Shown: positions 54,357 to 63,483 of the stretch, in pieces | Position numbering within the stretch: the stretch's first letter is position 1 | How the letters are laid out: each line of letters opens with the position of its first letter | DNA from: Actinomycetales bacterium | GTDB lineage: Bacteria > Actinomycetota > Actinomycetes > Actinomycetales > Dermatophilaceae | Assembly (NCBI GenBank): GCA_012729695.1 | Contig: JAAYCP010000123.1 | Span: forward strand, 1 to 63,483 | DNA: 63,483 nt | Direction of reading: 5' to 3' | The notes under the pieces: generated by a model | Told to the model about the DNA's origin: nothing | What the model saw: only the letters and a program-made list of their open reading frames with translations | Database searches by the model: none | Translations under genes and position numbers: made by a program

Positions 54357-56000
54357 ATGACGGAGCTCTCGATCCGTCCGGAGGAGATCCGGGACGCTCT
54401 GGACAGCTATGTCCAGTCCTACCAGCCCGGTGCGGCCTCCCGAGAAGAGGTCGGCCGCGTCATCGACGCCGGCGACGGAATCGCCCACGTCGAGGGTCTG
54501 CCCTCGGCCATGACCAACGAGCTGCTCGAGTTCGAGGACGGCACCCTCGGCATCGCGCTCAACCTCGACGTCCACGAGATCGGTGTCGTCGTCCTCGGTG
54601 ACTTCTCGGGGATCGAGGAGGGCCAGGCGGTCAAGCGCACCGGCGAGGTGCTCTCCGTGCCTGTCGGCGACGCCTTCCTCGGCCGCGTCGTCGACCCGCT
54701 CGGCAACCCGATCGACGGCCTGGGGGACATCGAGTCCGAGACCCGCCGCGCCCTCGAGCTCCAGGCGCCGACGGTCGTGCAGCGCAAGTCGGTCCACGAG
54801 CCCCTGCAGACCGGCCTGAAGGCCGTCGACGCGATGACCCCGATCGGTCGTGGCCAGCGCCAGCTCATCATCGGTGACCGGCAGACGGGCAAGACCACCG
54901 TCGCGGTCGACACGATCATCAACCAGAAGGAGTTCTGGGCGACGGGCGACCCCAGCAAGCAGGTCCGCTGCATCTACGTCGCGATCGGTCAGAAGGGTTC
55001 CACCATCGCCTCGGTGCGCGGCACCCTCGAGGAGGCCGGCGCGATGGAGTACACCACCATCGTCGCGGCCCCGGCCTCCGACGCCGCCGGCTTCAAGTAC
55101 CTCGCTCCCTACACCGGGTCGGCCATCGGCCAGCACTGGATGTACCAGGGCAAGCACGTCCTCATCGTCTTCGACGACCTGTCCAAGCAGGCCGAGGCCT
55201 ACCGCGCCGTCTCCCTCCTGCTGCGTCGTCCCCCGGGCCGCGAGGCCTACCCCGGTGATGTCTTCTACCTGCACAGCCGGCTCCTCGAGCGTTGTGCCAA
55301 GCTCTCCGACGACCTCGGCGCGGGCTCGATGACGGGTCTGCCGATCATCGAGACCAAGGCCGGTGACGTCTCGGCGTACATCCCGACCAACGTCATCTCG
55401 ATCACGGACGGCCAGATCTACCTCCAGGCGGACCTGTTCAACGCCAACGTCCGTCCCGCGATCGACGTGGGTGTCTCGGTCTCCCGAGTCGGTGGCGCTG
55501 CCCAGATCAAGGCCATGAAGTCGGTCTCCGGTCGACTCAAGCTCGACCTGGCCCAGTACCGTGCGCTCGAGGCCTTCGCGATGTTCGCCTCCGACCTCGA
55601 CCCCGCGTCCCGTGCCCAGCTGGCCCGTGGTGCGCGACTCGTCGAGCTGCTCAAGCAGCCCCAGTCGGCGCCGTTCCCGGTCGAGGAGCAGGTCATCTCG
55701 ATCTGGATGGGCACCACCGGCGAGCTCGACTCGATCCCCGTCGAGGACGTGCGCCGCTTCGAGGCCGAGTTCCTCGACCACCTCCGTCGCTCCAAGAGCG
55801 AGCTGCTCGCGGGCATCCGGGAGAGCGGCACCTTCGCGGAGTCGACCGAGCAGGCCGTCAAGGCCGAGATCGACGAGTTCAAGAAGGGCTTTGAGCGCCG
55901 CGGACACGACGGTGTCGTCGTGGGCAACGAGCTCGAGGAGGACGCCGCCGAGAAGGCGATGGAGTCCGACCAGGAGCAGATCGTCATCCAGAAGCGCTGA
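54357..56000 (+). CDS. atpA: F1Fo-ATP synthase subunit alpha
   Basis: The 547-residue subunit has a beta-barrel N-terminal domain, Walker [16 protein letters not shown] (about 177) and the alpha signature [19 protein letters not shown]-terminal extension beyond E. coli length (513) ends in acidic residues. GAGGAGA lies 7 nt before the ATG. It forms the alpha3beta3 catalytic head with AtpD. Confidence 0.97.
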   Translation: MTELSIRPEEIRDALDSYVQSYQPGAASREEVGRVIDAGDGIAHVEGLPSAMTNELLEFEDGTLGIALNLDVHEIGVVVLGDFSGIEEGQAVKRTGEVLSVPVGDAFLGRVVDPLGNPIDGLGDIESETRRALELQAPTVVQRKSVHEPLQTGLKAVDAMTPIGRGQRQLIIGDRQTGKTTVAVDTIINQKEFWATGDPSKQVRCIYVAIGQKGSTIASVRGTLEEAGAMEYTTIVAAPASDAAGFKYLAPYTGSAIGQHWMYQGKHVLIVFDDLSKQAEAYRAVSLLLRRPPGREAYPGDVFYLHSRLLERCAKLSDDLGAGSMTGLPIIETKAGDVSAYIPTNVISITDGQIYLQADLFNANVRPAIDVGVSVSRVGGAAQIKAMKSVSGRLKLDLAQYRALEAFAMFASDLDPASRAQLARGARLVELLKQPQSAPFPVEEQVISIWMGTTGELDSIPVEDVRRFEAEFLDHLRRSKSELLAGIRESGTFAESTEQAVKAEIDEFKKGFERRGHDGVVVGNELEEDAAEKAMESDQEQIVIQKR

Positions 56001-56095
56001 TCTCGCGGCCGGGCCGCTCGTCGGCCCGGCCCGCAGCCGGATGACATCCACTTAGAGCACCGCTCAACGACAAACGCTAAGGAAGGCGGAAGGGT

Positions 56096-57001
56096 ATGGG
56101 AGCGCAGATCCGGGAGTACCGGCAGCGCATCCGCTCTGTCAGCGCGACGAAGAAGATCACGCGCGCCATGGAGCTCATGGCTGCCAGCAGGGTCATCAAG
56201 GCCCAGCAGGCGGTCCGCGAGTCCACCCCGTATGCTCGGGCGATCACCCGGGCGGTGTCCGCTGTGGCGACCTTCGCCAGCGAGGACCACCCCCTCATCG
56301 GGGAGAAGAATGAGGTCAAGCGCGCGGGAGTCGTCATCATGACCTCCGACCGCGGTCTGGCCGGCGCATACTCCTCATCCCTGATCAAGGAGAGCGAGCG
56401 ACTCATCGCCCGGCTCCAGGAGGAGGAGGGCAAGGAGGTCGTTCCCTACCTTCTCGGACGCAAGGCGGTCGGCTACTTCAAGTTCCGCCACCGTCCCTAT
56501 GCGGCGGAATGGACCGGTTTCTCCGAAAAGCCTCGCTTCGAGATCGCCCGGGAGGTCGGCAACCGCATCACCGCCGACTTCCTCAAGGAGCCCGGGACCG
56601 AGGGAGCTATCGATGAGATCCACGTGGTGTTCACCCGTTTCGTGTCGATGGTGACCCAGGAGCCGGAGGTCATCCGACTCCTGCCCCTCGAGGTCGTGGA
56701 GGGCGCGGAGCCACCGGCACCGGAGGACCTGCTCCCGCTCTACGAGTTCGAGCCGAACCCCGAAGAGGTGCTCGACCAGCTCCTTCCGCGCTACGTCAAC
56801 GCGCGGCTGTTCAACTGCATGCTCCAGGCAGCCGCCTCCGAGCTCGCTGCGCGGCAGCGGGCGATGAAGTCGGCGACGGACAACGCCGAGGAGCTCATCA
56901 AGAAGTACACCCGGCTGGCCAACCAGGCCCGCCAGGCGGAGATCACCCAAGAGATCAGCGAAATCGTCGGCGGCGCCAGCGCCCTGGCTGAGAGCAAATA
57001 G
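56096..57001 (+). CDS. atpG: F1Fo-ATP synthase subunit gamma
   Basis: The 301-residue rotor shaft protein starts with [21 protein letters not shown], the coiled coil that enters the alpha3beta3 core, and ends with [20 protein letters not shown], the matching C-terminal helix. GGAAGG precedes ATG 56096. It turns with the c-ring and epsilon. Confidence 0.96.
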   Translation: MGAQIREYRQRIRSVSATKKITRAMELMAASRVIKAQQAVRESTPYARAITRAVSAVATFASEDHPLIGEKNEVKRAGVVIMTSDRGLAGAYSSSLIKESERLIARLQEEEGKEVVPYLLGRKAVGYFKFRHRPYAAEWTGFSEKPRFEIAREVGNRITADFLKEPGTEGAIDEIHVVFTRFVSMVTQEPEVIRLLPLEVVEGAEPPAPEDLLPLYEFEPNPEEVLDQLLPRYVNARLFNCMLQAAASELAARQRAMKSATDNAEELIKKYTRLANQARQAEITQEISEIVGGASALAESK

Positions 57002-58479
<1,478 letters not shown>

Positions 58480-58480
<1 letters not shown>

Positions 58481-58749
58481 TGGCCACTCTCGAGGTCCAG
58501 CTCGTCGCTGCCGACCGGCTCGTCTACGAGGGTCCGGCCAAGCTGGTGCGCGCCCGGACGCTCGGGGGCGAGCTCGGCATCATGCCGGGTCACCAGCCGC
58601 TCCTCGGCATCCTCGTCGAGGGTGAGGTACGGATCAACGACGACGAGGGGGTCAAGACCGCCGTCATCGACTCCGGCTTCCTCTCGGTCGACCATGATCG
58701 CGTGACGATCGTCGCCGACGAGGTCGACGCGTCCGGAATGGGTGCCTGA
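58480..58749 (+). CDS. atpC: F1Fo-ATP synthase subunit epsilon, C-terminally short
   Basis: The 89-residue subunit starts MATLEVQLVAADRLVYEGPA and contains the beta-sandwich with GELGIMPGHQPLLGIL. It stops right after VTIVADEVDASG. Typical epsilon is about 120-138 residues with a C-terminal two-helix arm that can inhibit ATP hydrolysis; that arm is absent. The reading frame is clean and closed, so this is not a visible truncation. The start is coupled to atpD. Confidence 0.93.
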
Positions 58750-58782
58750 GGACGACGCAATGACGGTCGTGCAGGGCTGCCG

Positions 58783-59268
58783 ATGATCCGGATCACCGGG
58801 GTCGACGACCTGCCCGACTCGATCGAGGAAGTACCCCTCTTCGCCGCCGAGGTGGTGGGAGGGGTACTCCTCGTTCTCCTGCTCATCGGCTGCGCGGTGC
58901 TGCTCTACCTGCTGCTGCGCCGCCGGCGTCTCGCGGCGAGTGCGCCCAGCCTGTCCTGCGCACTCCGCGAGCGGGGCAAGGGGCGTTGGCGTTCATCGTT
59001 CGTGCGCCTCGGCACCCACTCGCTGGACTGCTTCGCGGTCTTTCGGCTCGGCGTGCGGCCACTGCGCAGCTGGTCCCGCGGCAAGATGGAGGTGAGCACC
59101 CCGATCGAGCCCGTCACCTTCATCCCGGGTCTGTCGGACCCGGTCGTCCTCGAGGTGTCCAGCCCGTCCACCGCTGAGGTGTTCGAGCTCGCGATCGAGC
59201 GCGGCGCATACCCGGCCCTGCGCTCATGGGCGGAGTCGGCGCCACCGCGCCCGAACTCGGTGGTCTAG
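58783..59268 (+). CDS. DUF2550 domain membrane protein
   Basis: The 161-residue protein has one N-terminal helix (VVGGVLLVLLLIGCAVLLYL), a basic stop-transfer RRRR, and a soluble domain with RSSFVRLGTHSLDCFAVFRL. DUF2550 proteins sit just after the ATP synthase operon in many actinobacteria; their function is unknown. It starts 33 nt after atpC on the same strand. Confidence 0.82.
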   Translation: MIRITGVDDLPDSIEEVPLFAAEVVGGVLLVLLLIGCAVLLYLLLRRRRLAASAPSLSCALRERGKGRWRSSFVRLGTHSLDCFAVFRLGVRPLRSWSRGKMEVSTPIEPVTFIPGLSDPVVLEVSSPSTAEVFELAIERGAYPALRSWAESAPPRPNSVV

Positions 59269-59311
59269 CCAGGAGACGCCCCGGGTCGGTTCTGCGCCTC
59301 AGGGAGCCTCT

Positions 59312-59332
59312 GCTCAGCGCTCAGCGCTCAGC
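59312..59332. repeat. 7-bp tandem repeats between DUF2550 and pduO genes
   Basis: GCTCAGC occurs three times in tandem, then GCAGCGCT. It sits in the 82-nt convergent spacer and can fold into a short GC-rich hairpin, so it may act as the terminator for both genes. Confidence 0.6.
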
Positions 59333-59350
59333 GCAGCGCTCCGCAGACGC

Positions 59351-60052
59351 TCAGCCCTCCGAGGCCGAGTCCTTTGGCGACTCCGATCCCGCGCTGCCCG
59401 AGCGGGAGGCGCGGGTGCGCTTCTCGGGGGCCGCTTCCCGGCCTCCGCCCGGCTTCCAGAGCACGTCACCACTGACGCCCGCACCCAGTCGGCCGATGTT
59501 GGCCACCCTGGCGAGGATGAACAACAGGTCGGAGAGGCGGTTGAGGTAGGTGGCGGCCAGGGTGTTGATCCCACCCTCGCCCTTCGCGGTTCCGGGCTCG
59601 GTCCCGTGCACCTCCGCGGCGGCCCAGGCCGACCGCTCGGCCCGCCGCACGATCGTGAGGGCGAGGTGGAGGTAGGCAGCGCCCAGGGTCCCGCCGGGGA
59701 GGATGAAGGAGCGCAGCGGTTCGAGCCGCTCCAGGAAGGTGTCGCAGTCCCGCTCCAGCTCCTCGATCCACTCCTGCTTGACCCGCAGCGGCTCGTAGGC
59801 GTAGTCGTCGTGGAGGGGCTGGGACAGGTCGGCGCCCACGTCGAACAGGTCGTTCTGCACCCGGGTGAGCACGCCGCGGATGTCGTCGGCCAGGTCCCCG
59901 GCGGCCAGCGCCACCCCGATGGCCGCGTTGGCCTCGTTGGCGTCGGCATAGGCCGCCAGCCGGGGGTCGGTCTTGGAGACCCGCGAGAAGTCCCCGAGCG
60001 CGGTCGTGCCCTGGTCGCCGGTGCGCGTGTAGATCTTCGTGAGATTGACCAT
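59351..60052 (-). CDS. pduO: Cob(I)alamin adenosyltransferase, PduO type
   Basis: The 233-residue enzyme adenosylates cob(I)alamin to coenzyme B12. The N-terminal signature KIYTRTGDQGTTALGDFSRVSK binds ATP. LRSFILPGGTLGAAYLHLA and the C-terminal LNRLSDLLFILARVAN complete the family pattern. A Ser/Arg-rich tail of about 40 residues follows. It lies 1.1 kb from ethylmalonyl-CoA mutase, which needs this cofactor. Confidence 0.9.
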   Translation of the reverse strand: MVNLTKIYTRTGDQGTTALGDFSRVSKTDPRLAAYADANEANAAIGVALAAGDLADDIRGVLTRVQNDLFDVGADLSQPLHDDYAYEPLRVKQEWIEELERDCDTFLERLEPLRSFILPGGTLGAAYLHLALTIVRRAERSAWAAAEVHGTEPGTAKGEGGINTLAATYLNRLSDLLFILARVANIGRLGAGVSGDVLWKPGGGREAAPEKRTRASRSGSAGSESPKDSASEG

Positions 60053-60072
60053 GAGGGCTAGCCTGTCAGACT

Positions 60073-61161
60073 GTGACGGTTTCCTCGGCGCGGCCCGGTG
60101 CCCGGACGGTGCAGCGCCTCGAGGTGCTGGACGTGCTGCGTGGCGTCGCCATCCTCGCGATGCTCATCGCCCACGGCGTGCCGTTCCTGTGGCCGACCGG
60201 CGTCTCCCGACCTGTTGAGATGACCCTGGGCGCCATCAACGCGGTCGCCTCTCCGCTCTTCGGTCTCGCGATGGGCGCTGCCGCGGCACTGGTGTGGGCA
60301 CGGCCGACGACGGTTCGGACCTGGCCGCGCCGGGTGCTCACCGATGTCGCGCGTGGGGTCGTGATCTTCGCGATCGGCATGCTCCTCGTCGAGCTCGACA
60401 CCTGGGTCGCCATCGTCCTGCAGGTACTCGGCGTGCTGATGATCATCGGTCTCCCGGTCGCCGCCCTCGCCGGGGTCGCCCTGCGGCCGGATCCTGACGC
60501 GAGCCGGGTGCAGTGGCTGCTGCTCGCGGTCACCGTGACTCTGTTCGTCCTCGCACCGTGGGTGACGGGCACGGTCGCCCCGGCTGAGGAGCGCCTCGCC
60601 AACGGGACGACCGGTGGACTGGCCGAGATCTGGGCGGCCTTCATCGCCGGCTGGAGCTACCGGGCCGTCTCGCTGCTGCCCTTCTTCGCCCTCGGAGCCG
60701 TCCTTGCTGCCACGAGGCTGCTCCAGCGGCCACGCACCCTCTTCCAGTGGGCGTTGCCGGCTCCTCTGGTCCTGGCGGGACTGCGGCTGGTGGGCGTGCT
60801 CGGGCCGGCGGAGCTCTCGGGTGGCTACCTGGACCAGTGGTGGGATCTCACCCTCGTCACCGCGGCCACCGCCGGAGTGAGTGGCATCGTGGGCTTCGGC
60901 GCTGGGGCGCTGAGGTCCACGTCACGGGCGGTCGCCGACCTGGGCGCGATCGCCCTGAGCGTCTATGCCTTGCAGCTCGTCGTCCTCCGGCCACTCATGG
61001 AGTGGGGCGCCTGGCGGGAGTCCTCGGCACTGGGCTGGCTCAGCATGGCGGCCCTCGTCCTCATCCCCTCAGCAGCCATGGTGGGGTGGCGGCGCGTCCT
61101 CGGGCCGGGACCGCTGGAGCGACTGGTTGCGCTGGTCACAGGCAAGGGTCGAGCCAGCTGA
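60073..61161 (+). CDS. DUF418/heparan-acetyltransferase-like membrane protein
   Basis: The 362-residue multipass protein has about 9-10 helices. The N-terminal RLEVLDVLRGVAILAMLIAH resembles the opening of DUF418/DUF1624 and acyltransferase-3-like families, which move acyl groups across membranes. No family-defining catalytic residue can be assigned confidently by eye. TAGCCT (60059-60064) lies 8 nt before GTG 60073, so a leaderless message is possible. It runs 20 nt divergent from pduO. Confidence 0.7.
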   Translation: MTVSSARPGARTVQRLEVLDVLRGVAILAMLIAHGVPFLWPTGVSRPVEMTLGAINAVASPLFGLAMGAAAALVWARPTTVRTWPRRVLTDVARGVVIFAIGMLLVELDTWVAIVLQVLGVLMIIGLPVAALAGVALRPDPDASRVQWLLLAVTVTLFVLAPWVTGTVAPAEERLANGTTGGLAEIWAAFIAGWSYRAVSLLPFFALGAVLAATRLLQRPRTLFQWALPAPLVLAGLRLVGVLGPAELSGGYLDQWWDLTLVTAATAGVSGIVGFGAGALRSTSRAVADLGAIALSVYALQLVVLRPLMEWGAWRESSALGWLSMAALVLIPSAAMVGWRRVLGPGPLERLVALVTGKGRAS

Positions 61162-61182
61162 TCCGCTTGTATGTTCGAGGGC

Positions 61183-63264
61183 ATGACTGTCTCCTCGACC
61201 CCCATCTCGCCCCTGCCTGAACGCCGCGAGCGAGACCGGCCGTGGGTCATGCGAACCTACGCCGGACACTCGAGTGCTGCCGCGAGCAACGCGCTCTACC
61301 GCCGCAATCTGGACAAGGGCCAGACGGGCCTCTCGGTCGCCTTCGACCTGCCCACCCAGACCGGGTACGACCCCGACCACCCGCTCTCCCGCGGTGAGGT
61401 CGGCAAGGTCGGCGTCCCGATCTCGCACATCGGCGACATGCGTGCCCTCTTCGAGGGGATCCCGCTGTCGGAGATGAACACGTCGATGACGATCAACGCC
61501 ACCGCGATGTACCTCCTGGCCATGTACCAGGTCGCCGCCGAGGAGCAGGCCGAGGCAGCGGGGGAGGACCCGGCTGCGGTGGTCGCCCGCCTCGCCGGAA
61601 CGACACAGAACGACATCATCAAGGAGTACCTCTCGCGGGGCACCTACGTCTTCCCGCCCGGCCCGTCGATGCGGCTCATCACCGACATGGTGAACTACAC
61701 GGTCTCGCAGATCCCGAAGTGGAACCCGACGAACATCTGCAGCTATCACCTGCAGGAGGCCGGCGCGACGCCCGTGCAGGAGATCGCGTATGCGATGAGC
61801 ACCGCGATCGCTGTCCTGGACGCGGTCCGCGACTCCGGACAGGTCGCCCCCGAGGACTTCGGCACGGTCGTCGCGCGGATCTCCTTCTTCGTCAACGCCG
61901 GCGTCCGCTTCATCGAGGAGATGTGCAAGATGCGGGCCTTCGTCGAGCTCTGGGACGAGCTCACCCGCGACCGGTACGGCGTCACCGACCCCAGGCAGCG
62001 GCGCTTCCGCTACGGCGTGCAGGTCAACTCGCTCGGTCTGACCGAGGCCCAGCCGGAGAACAACGTCCAGCGCATCCTGCTGGAGATGCTCGCCGTCACG
62101 CTCTCCAAGGACGCGCGGGCCCGTGCAGTGCAGCTACCGGCCTGGAACGAGGCCCTGGGTCTGCCCCGCCCGTGGGACCAGCAGTGGTCACTGCGCATGC
62201 AGCAGGTGCTCGCGTTCGAGACCGACCTGCTCGAGTACGACGACATCTTCACCGGCTCCCCGGTCATCGCCAACAAGGTGGCCGAGCTCGTCGCCGGGGC
62301 GAAGGAGGAGATGGCCCGCATCGAGGAGATGGGTGGCGCCGTCGCTGCCGTCGAGAGCGGCTACATGAAGTCGGCGCTCGTGGCCTCGCACGCGATCCGT
62401 CGCCAGCGGATCGAGGCCGGCGAGGACATCGTCGTCGGGGTCAACCGCTTCGAGACCACCGAGCCCAACCCGCTCACTGCGGATCTCGACGCCGCGATCC
62501 AGACCGTCGATGCCGATGTCGAGGCCCGCGCAGTCGAGGCCATCCGACGGTGGCGCCGGGAGCGGGACGAGGACCCCGAGCGCGGGCCTCGCGCAGCGGC
62601 CGCCTTGGACGCCCTTCGCGAGGCGGCGAAGGGCGACGGCAGTCTCATGCCGGCATCGTTGGACTGCGCCCGCGCCGGAGTCACCGTGGGGGAGTGGGCC
62701 GGTGCCCTGCGCGAGGTGTTCGGTGAGTACCGTGCCCCCACGGGTGTCAGTGGCTCGGTCGGCACCGCCGACGCGTCCGGGGGTGCCCTCGGCTCGGTCC
62801 GGGCAGCCGTGAGCCGGACCTCCGAGGAGCTCGGGGAGCGGCTGCGGGTGCTCGTCGGCAAGCCGGGTCTGGACGGGCACAGCAACGGCGCCGAGCAGGT
62901 GGCCGTTCGCGCCCGGGACGCCGGCTTCGAGGTGATCTACCAGGGCATCCGCCTCACCCCTGAGCAGATCGTGGCGGCGGCCGTCGCCGAGGACGTCCAC
63001 CTCGTAGGAATCTCGATTCTCTCCGGCTCCCACATGGAGCTGGTGCCGGAGGTGCTGGACGGTCTGCGCGCGGCGGGCGCCGGTGACGTACCCGTCATTG
63101 TCGGTGGGATCATCCCCGAGTCCGATGCAGCCCACCTCATCGAGATGGGCGTCGCGGCCGTGTTCACACCGAAGGACTTCGGGCTCAACGAGATCATGGG
63201 CCGCTTCGTCGAGATCATCCGTGACTCCCGCGGTCTCGCGCCGCTCGTGGAGCAGCCTGCCTGA
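61183..63264 (+). CDS. ecm: Ethylmalonyl-CoA mutase (MeaA type)
   Basis: The 693-residue B12-dependent mutase has both parts in one chain. The TIM-barrel mutase (RPWVMRTYAGHSSAAASNAL, TEAQPENNVQRI, RPWDQQWSLRMQQVLAFETD) is of the MeaA/Ecm type rather than classical methylmalonyl-CoA mutase. The C-terminal cobalamin domain carries KPGLDGHSNGAEQVAVRAR (the Asp-x-His-x2-Gly ligand). TATGTT (61170-61175) lies 7 nt before ATG 61183; in-frame ATG 61171 would add four residues. It suggests an ethylmalonyl-CoA pathway or related acyl-CoA route. Confidence 0.9.
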   Translation: MTVSSTPISPLPERRERDRPWVMRTYAGHSSAAASNALYRRNLDKGQTGLSVAFDLPTQTGYDPDHPLSRGEVGKVGVPISHIGDMRALFEGIPLSEMNTSMTINATAMYLLAMYQVAAEEQAEAAGEDPAAVVARLAGTTQNDIIKEYLSRGTYVFPPGPSMRLITDMVNYTVSQIPKWNPTNICSYHLQEAGATPVQEIAYAMSTAIAVLDAVRDSGQVAPEDFGTVVARISFFVNAGVRFIEEMCKMRAFVELWDELTRDRYGVTDPRQRRFRYGVQVNSLGLTEAQPENNVQRILLEMLAVTLSKDARARAVQLPAWNEALGLPRPWDQQWSLRMQQVLAFETDLLEYDDIFTGSPVIANKVAELVAGAKEEMARIEEMGGAVAAVESGYMKSALVASHAIRRQRIEAGEDIVVGVNRFETTEPNPLTADLDAAIQTVDADVEARAVEAIRRWRRERDEDPERGPRAAAALDALREAAKGDGSLMPASLDCARAGVTVGEWAGALREVFGEYRAPTGVSGSVGTADASGGALGSVRAAVSRTSEELGERLRVLVGKPGLDGHSNGAEQVAVRARDAGFEVIYQGIRLTPEQIVAAAVAEDVHLVGISILSGSHMELVPEVLDGLRAAGAGDVPVIVGGIIPESDAAHLIEMGVAAVFTPKDFGLNEIMGRFVEIIRDSRGLAPLVEQPA

Positions 63265-63310
63265 GCCTGACGTGGCGCGCGCCTGACCTCCCAGGGGTGG
63301 CGCGCACCAC

Positions 63311-63483
63311 GTGTGGGTGTCGGTGCGCGCACTGAGGGTTGCGCGCTGGAGCACCCGGCGCGTGGGTGCCCATCGTGTGGGAGACGCATCGCGCGTTGCA
63401 CCGCGCGCGGTAGCGCCCTCAATCGGGCGCCGGCGTGTGTGGGTGTCGATGCGGGCGCTGGACTGCGCGCGAGCACACCCGAA
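63311..63483. repeat. Degenerate GC-rich repeats at right edge
   Basis: Three copies of a pattern starting GTGTGGG (63311, 63375, 63437) and running into GCGCGC-rich sequence recur with 62-64 nt spacing. They follow the ecm stop and continue to the window end, so the full array cannot be seen. No gene is supported here. Confidence 0.5.

Noticed and set aside
59351..61183. Cobalamin riboswitch near pduO/ecm
   Set aside because: The pduO-DUF418 spacer is 20 nt and the ecm upstream spacer is about the same, too short for a B12 riboswitch.

Overview
The window is chromosomal DNA from a high-GC Gram-positive bacterium of the Actinomycetota, most likely in or near the Micrococcales/Intrasporangiaceae. 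The evidence is GTG-rich starts, a sigR-rsrA redox switch, the ribosomal peptide bL37, a nickel superoxide dismutase with its SodX peptidase, an E1/E2-fused 2-oxoglutarate decarboxylase (Kgd) with a DUF6104 protein beside it, the order argS-lysA-hom-thrC-thrB-rho-rpmE-prfA-prmC-tsaC-glyA-wecA-atp, and a PduO adenosyltransferase near an ethylmalonyl-CoA mutase. No rRNA, CRISPR array, prophage or insertion sequence is visible. The only RNA gene I can support is one tRNA-Arg(CCG). Family-level placement is inference.

Layout. 1-3.3 kb: a MarR regulator with a self-overlapping operator, an MFS exporter and an Old Yellow Enzyme. 3.3-6.7 kb: a mannitol-type PTS permease diverging from a zinc alcohol/polyol dehydrogenase. 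6.9-11 kb: type II NADH dehydrogenase and a catalytic/non-catalytic pair of M16 peptidases. 11-14.8 kb (minus): hisN, rsgA, aroA and a DoxX protein, overlapping or closely spaced. 14.9-16.5 kb: an SRAP (YedK/HMCES) protein and an alpha/beta hydrolase. 16.5-22.3 kb: sigR-rsrA with a textbook sigma-R promoter, bL37, a 49-residue secreted peptide gene followed by two membrane HD-domain proteins, then sodX-sodN. 22.6-34.5 kb: malic enzyme, a NeuD-like acyltransferase, a sugar epimerase, a catalytically dead SGNH hydrolase, DUF6104, kgd, an ABC-2 exporter and an aldehyde dehydrogenase. 34.6-50.7 kb: carbonic anhydrase, tRNA-Arg, then the arginine-lysine-threonine/termination/translation block. 50.9-58.8 kb: the complete F1Fo-ATP synthase operon. 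58.8-63.3 kb: DUF2550, cobalamin adenosyltransferase, a membrane protein and ethylmalonyl-CoA mutase. A repeat cluster sits at the right edge.

Most of the window is core metabolism, so novelty has to be sought in small genes and control signals. The best candidate for an undescribed system is the peptide/HD-GYP/degenerate-HD gene set at 18.4-21.2 kb. It has a short secreted peptide ending in an aromatic Gly-Trp-Asp-Trp-Gly-Gly-Phe tail, a multipass membrane protein with every HD-GYP catalytic residue, and a translationally coupled second membrane protein that has kept HD but lost the HHE and GYP motifs.

Other signals worth attention are a CRP-like palindrome lying on the apparent promoter of the ATP synthase operon, a sigma-R promoter and acidic N-terminal extension on sigR, repeated TANNNT-N6-9-start arrangements that suggest leaderless mRNAs, an ATP synthase epsilon subunit without its C-terminal helices, and several short tandem duplications in intergenic DNA. 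Terminators were recognised by eye as perfect or near-perfect hairpins. Starts were chosen from Shine-Dalgarno spacing, overlap with neighbours, conserved N-termini and catalytic Cys2 where relevant.
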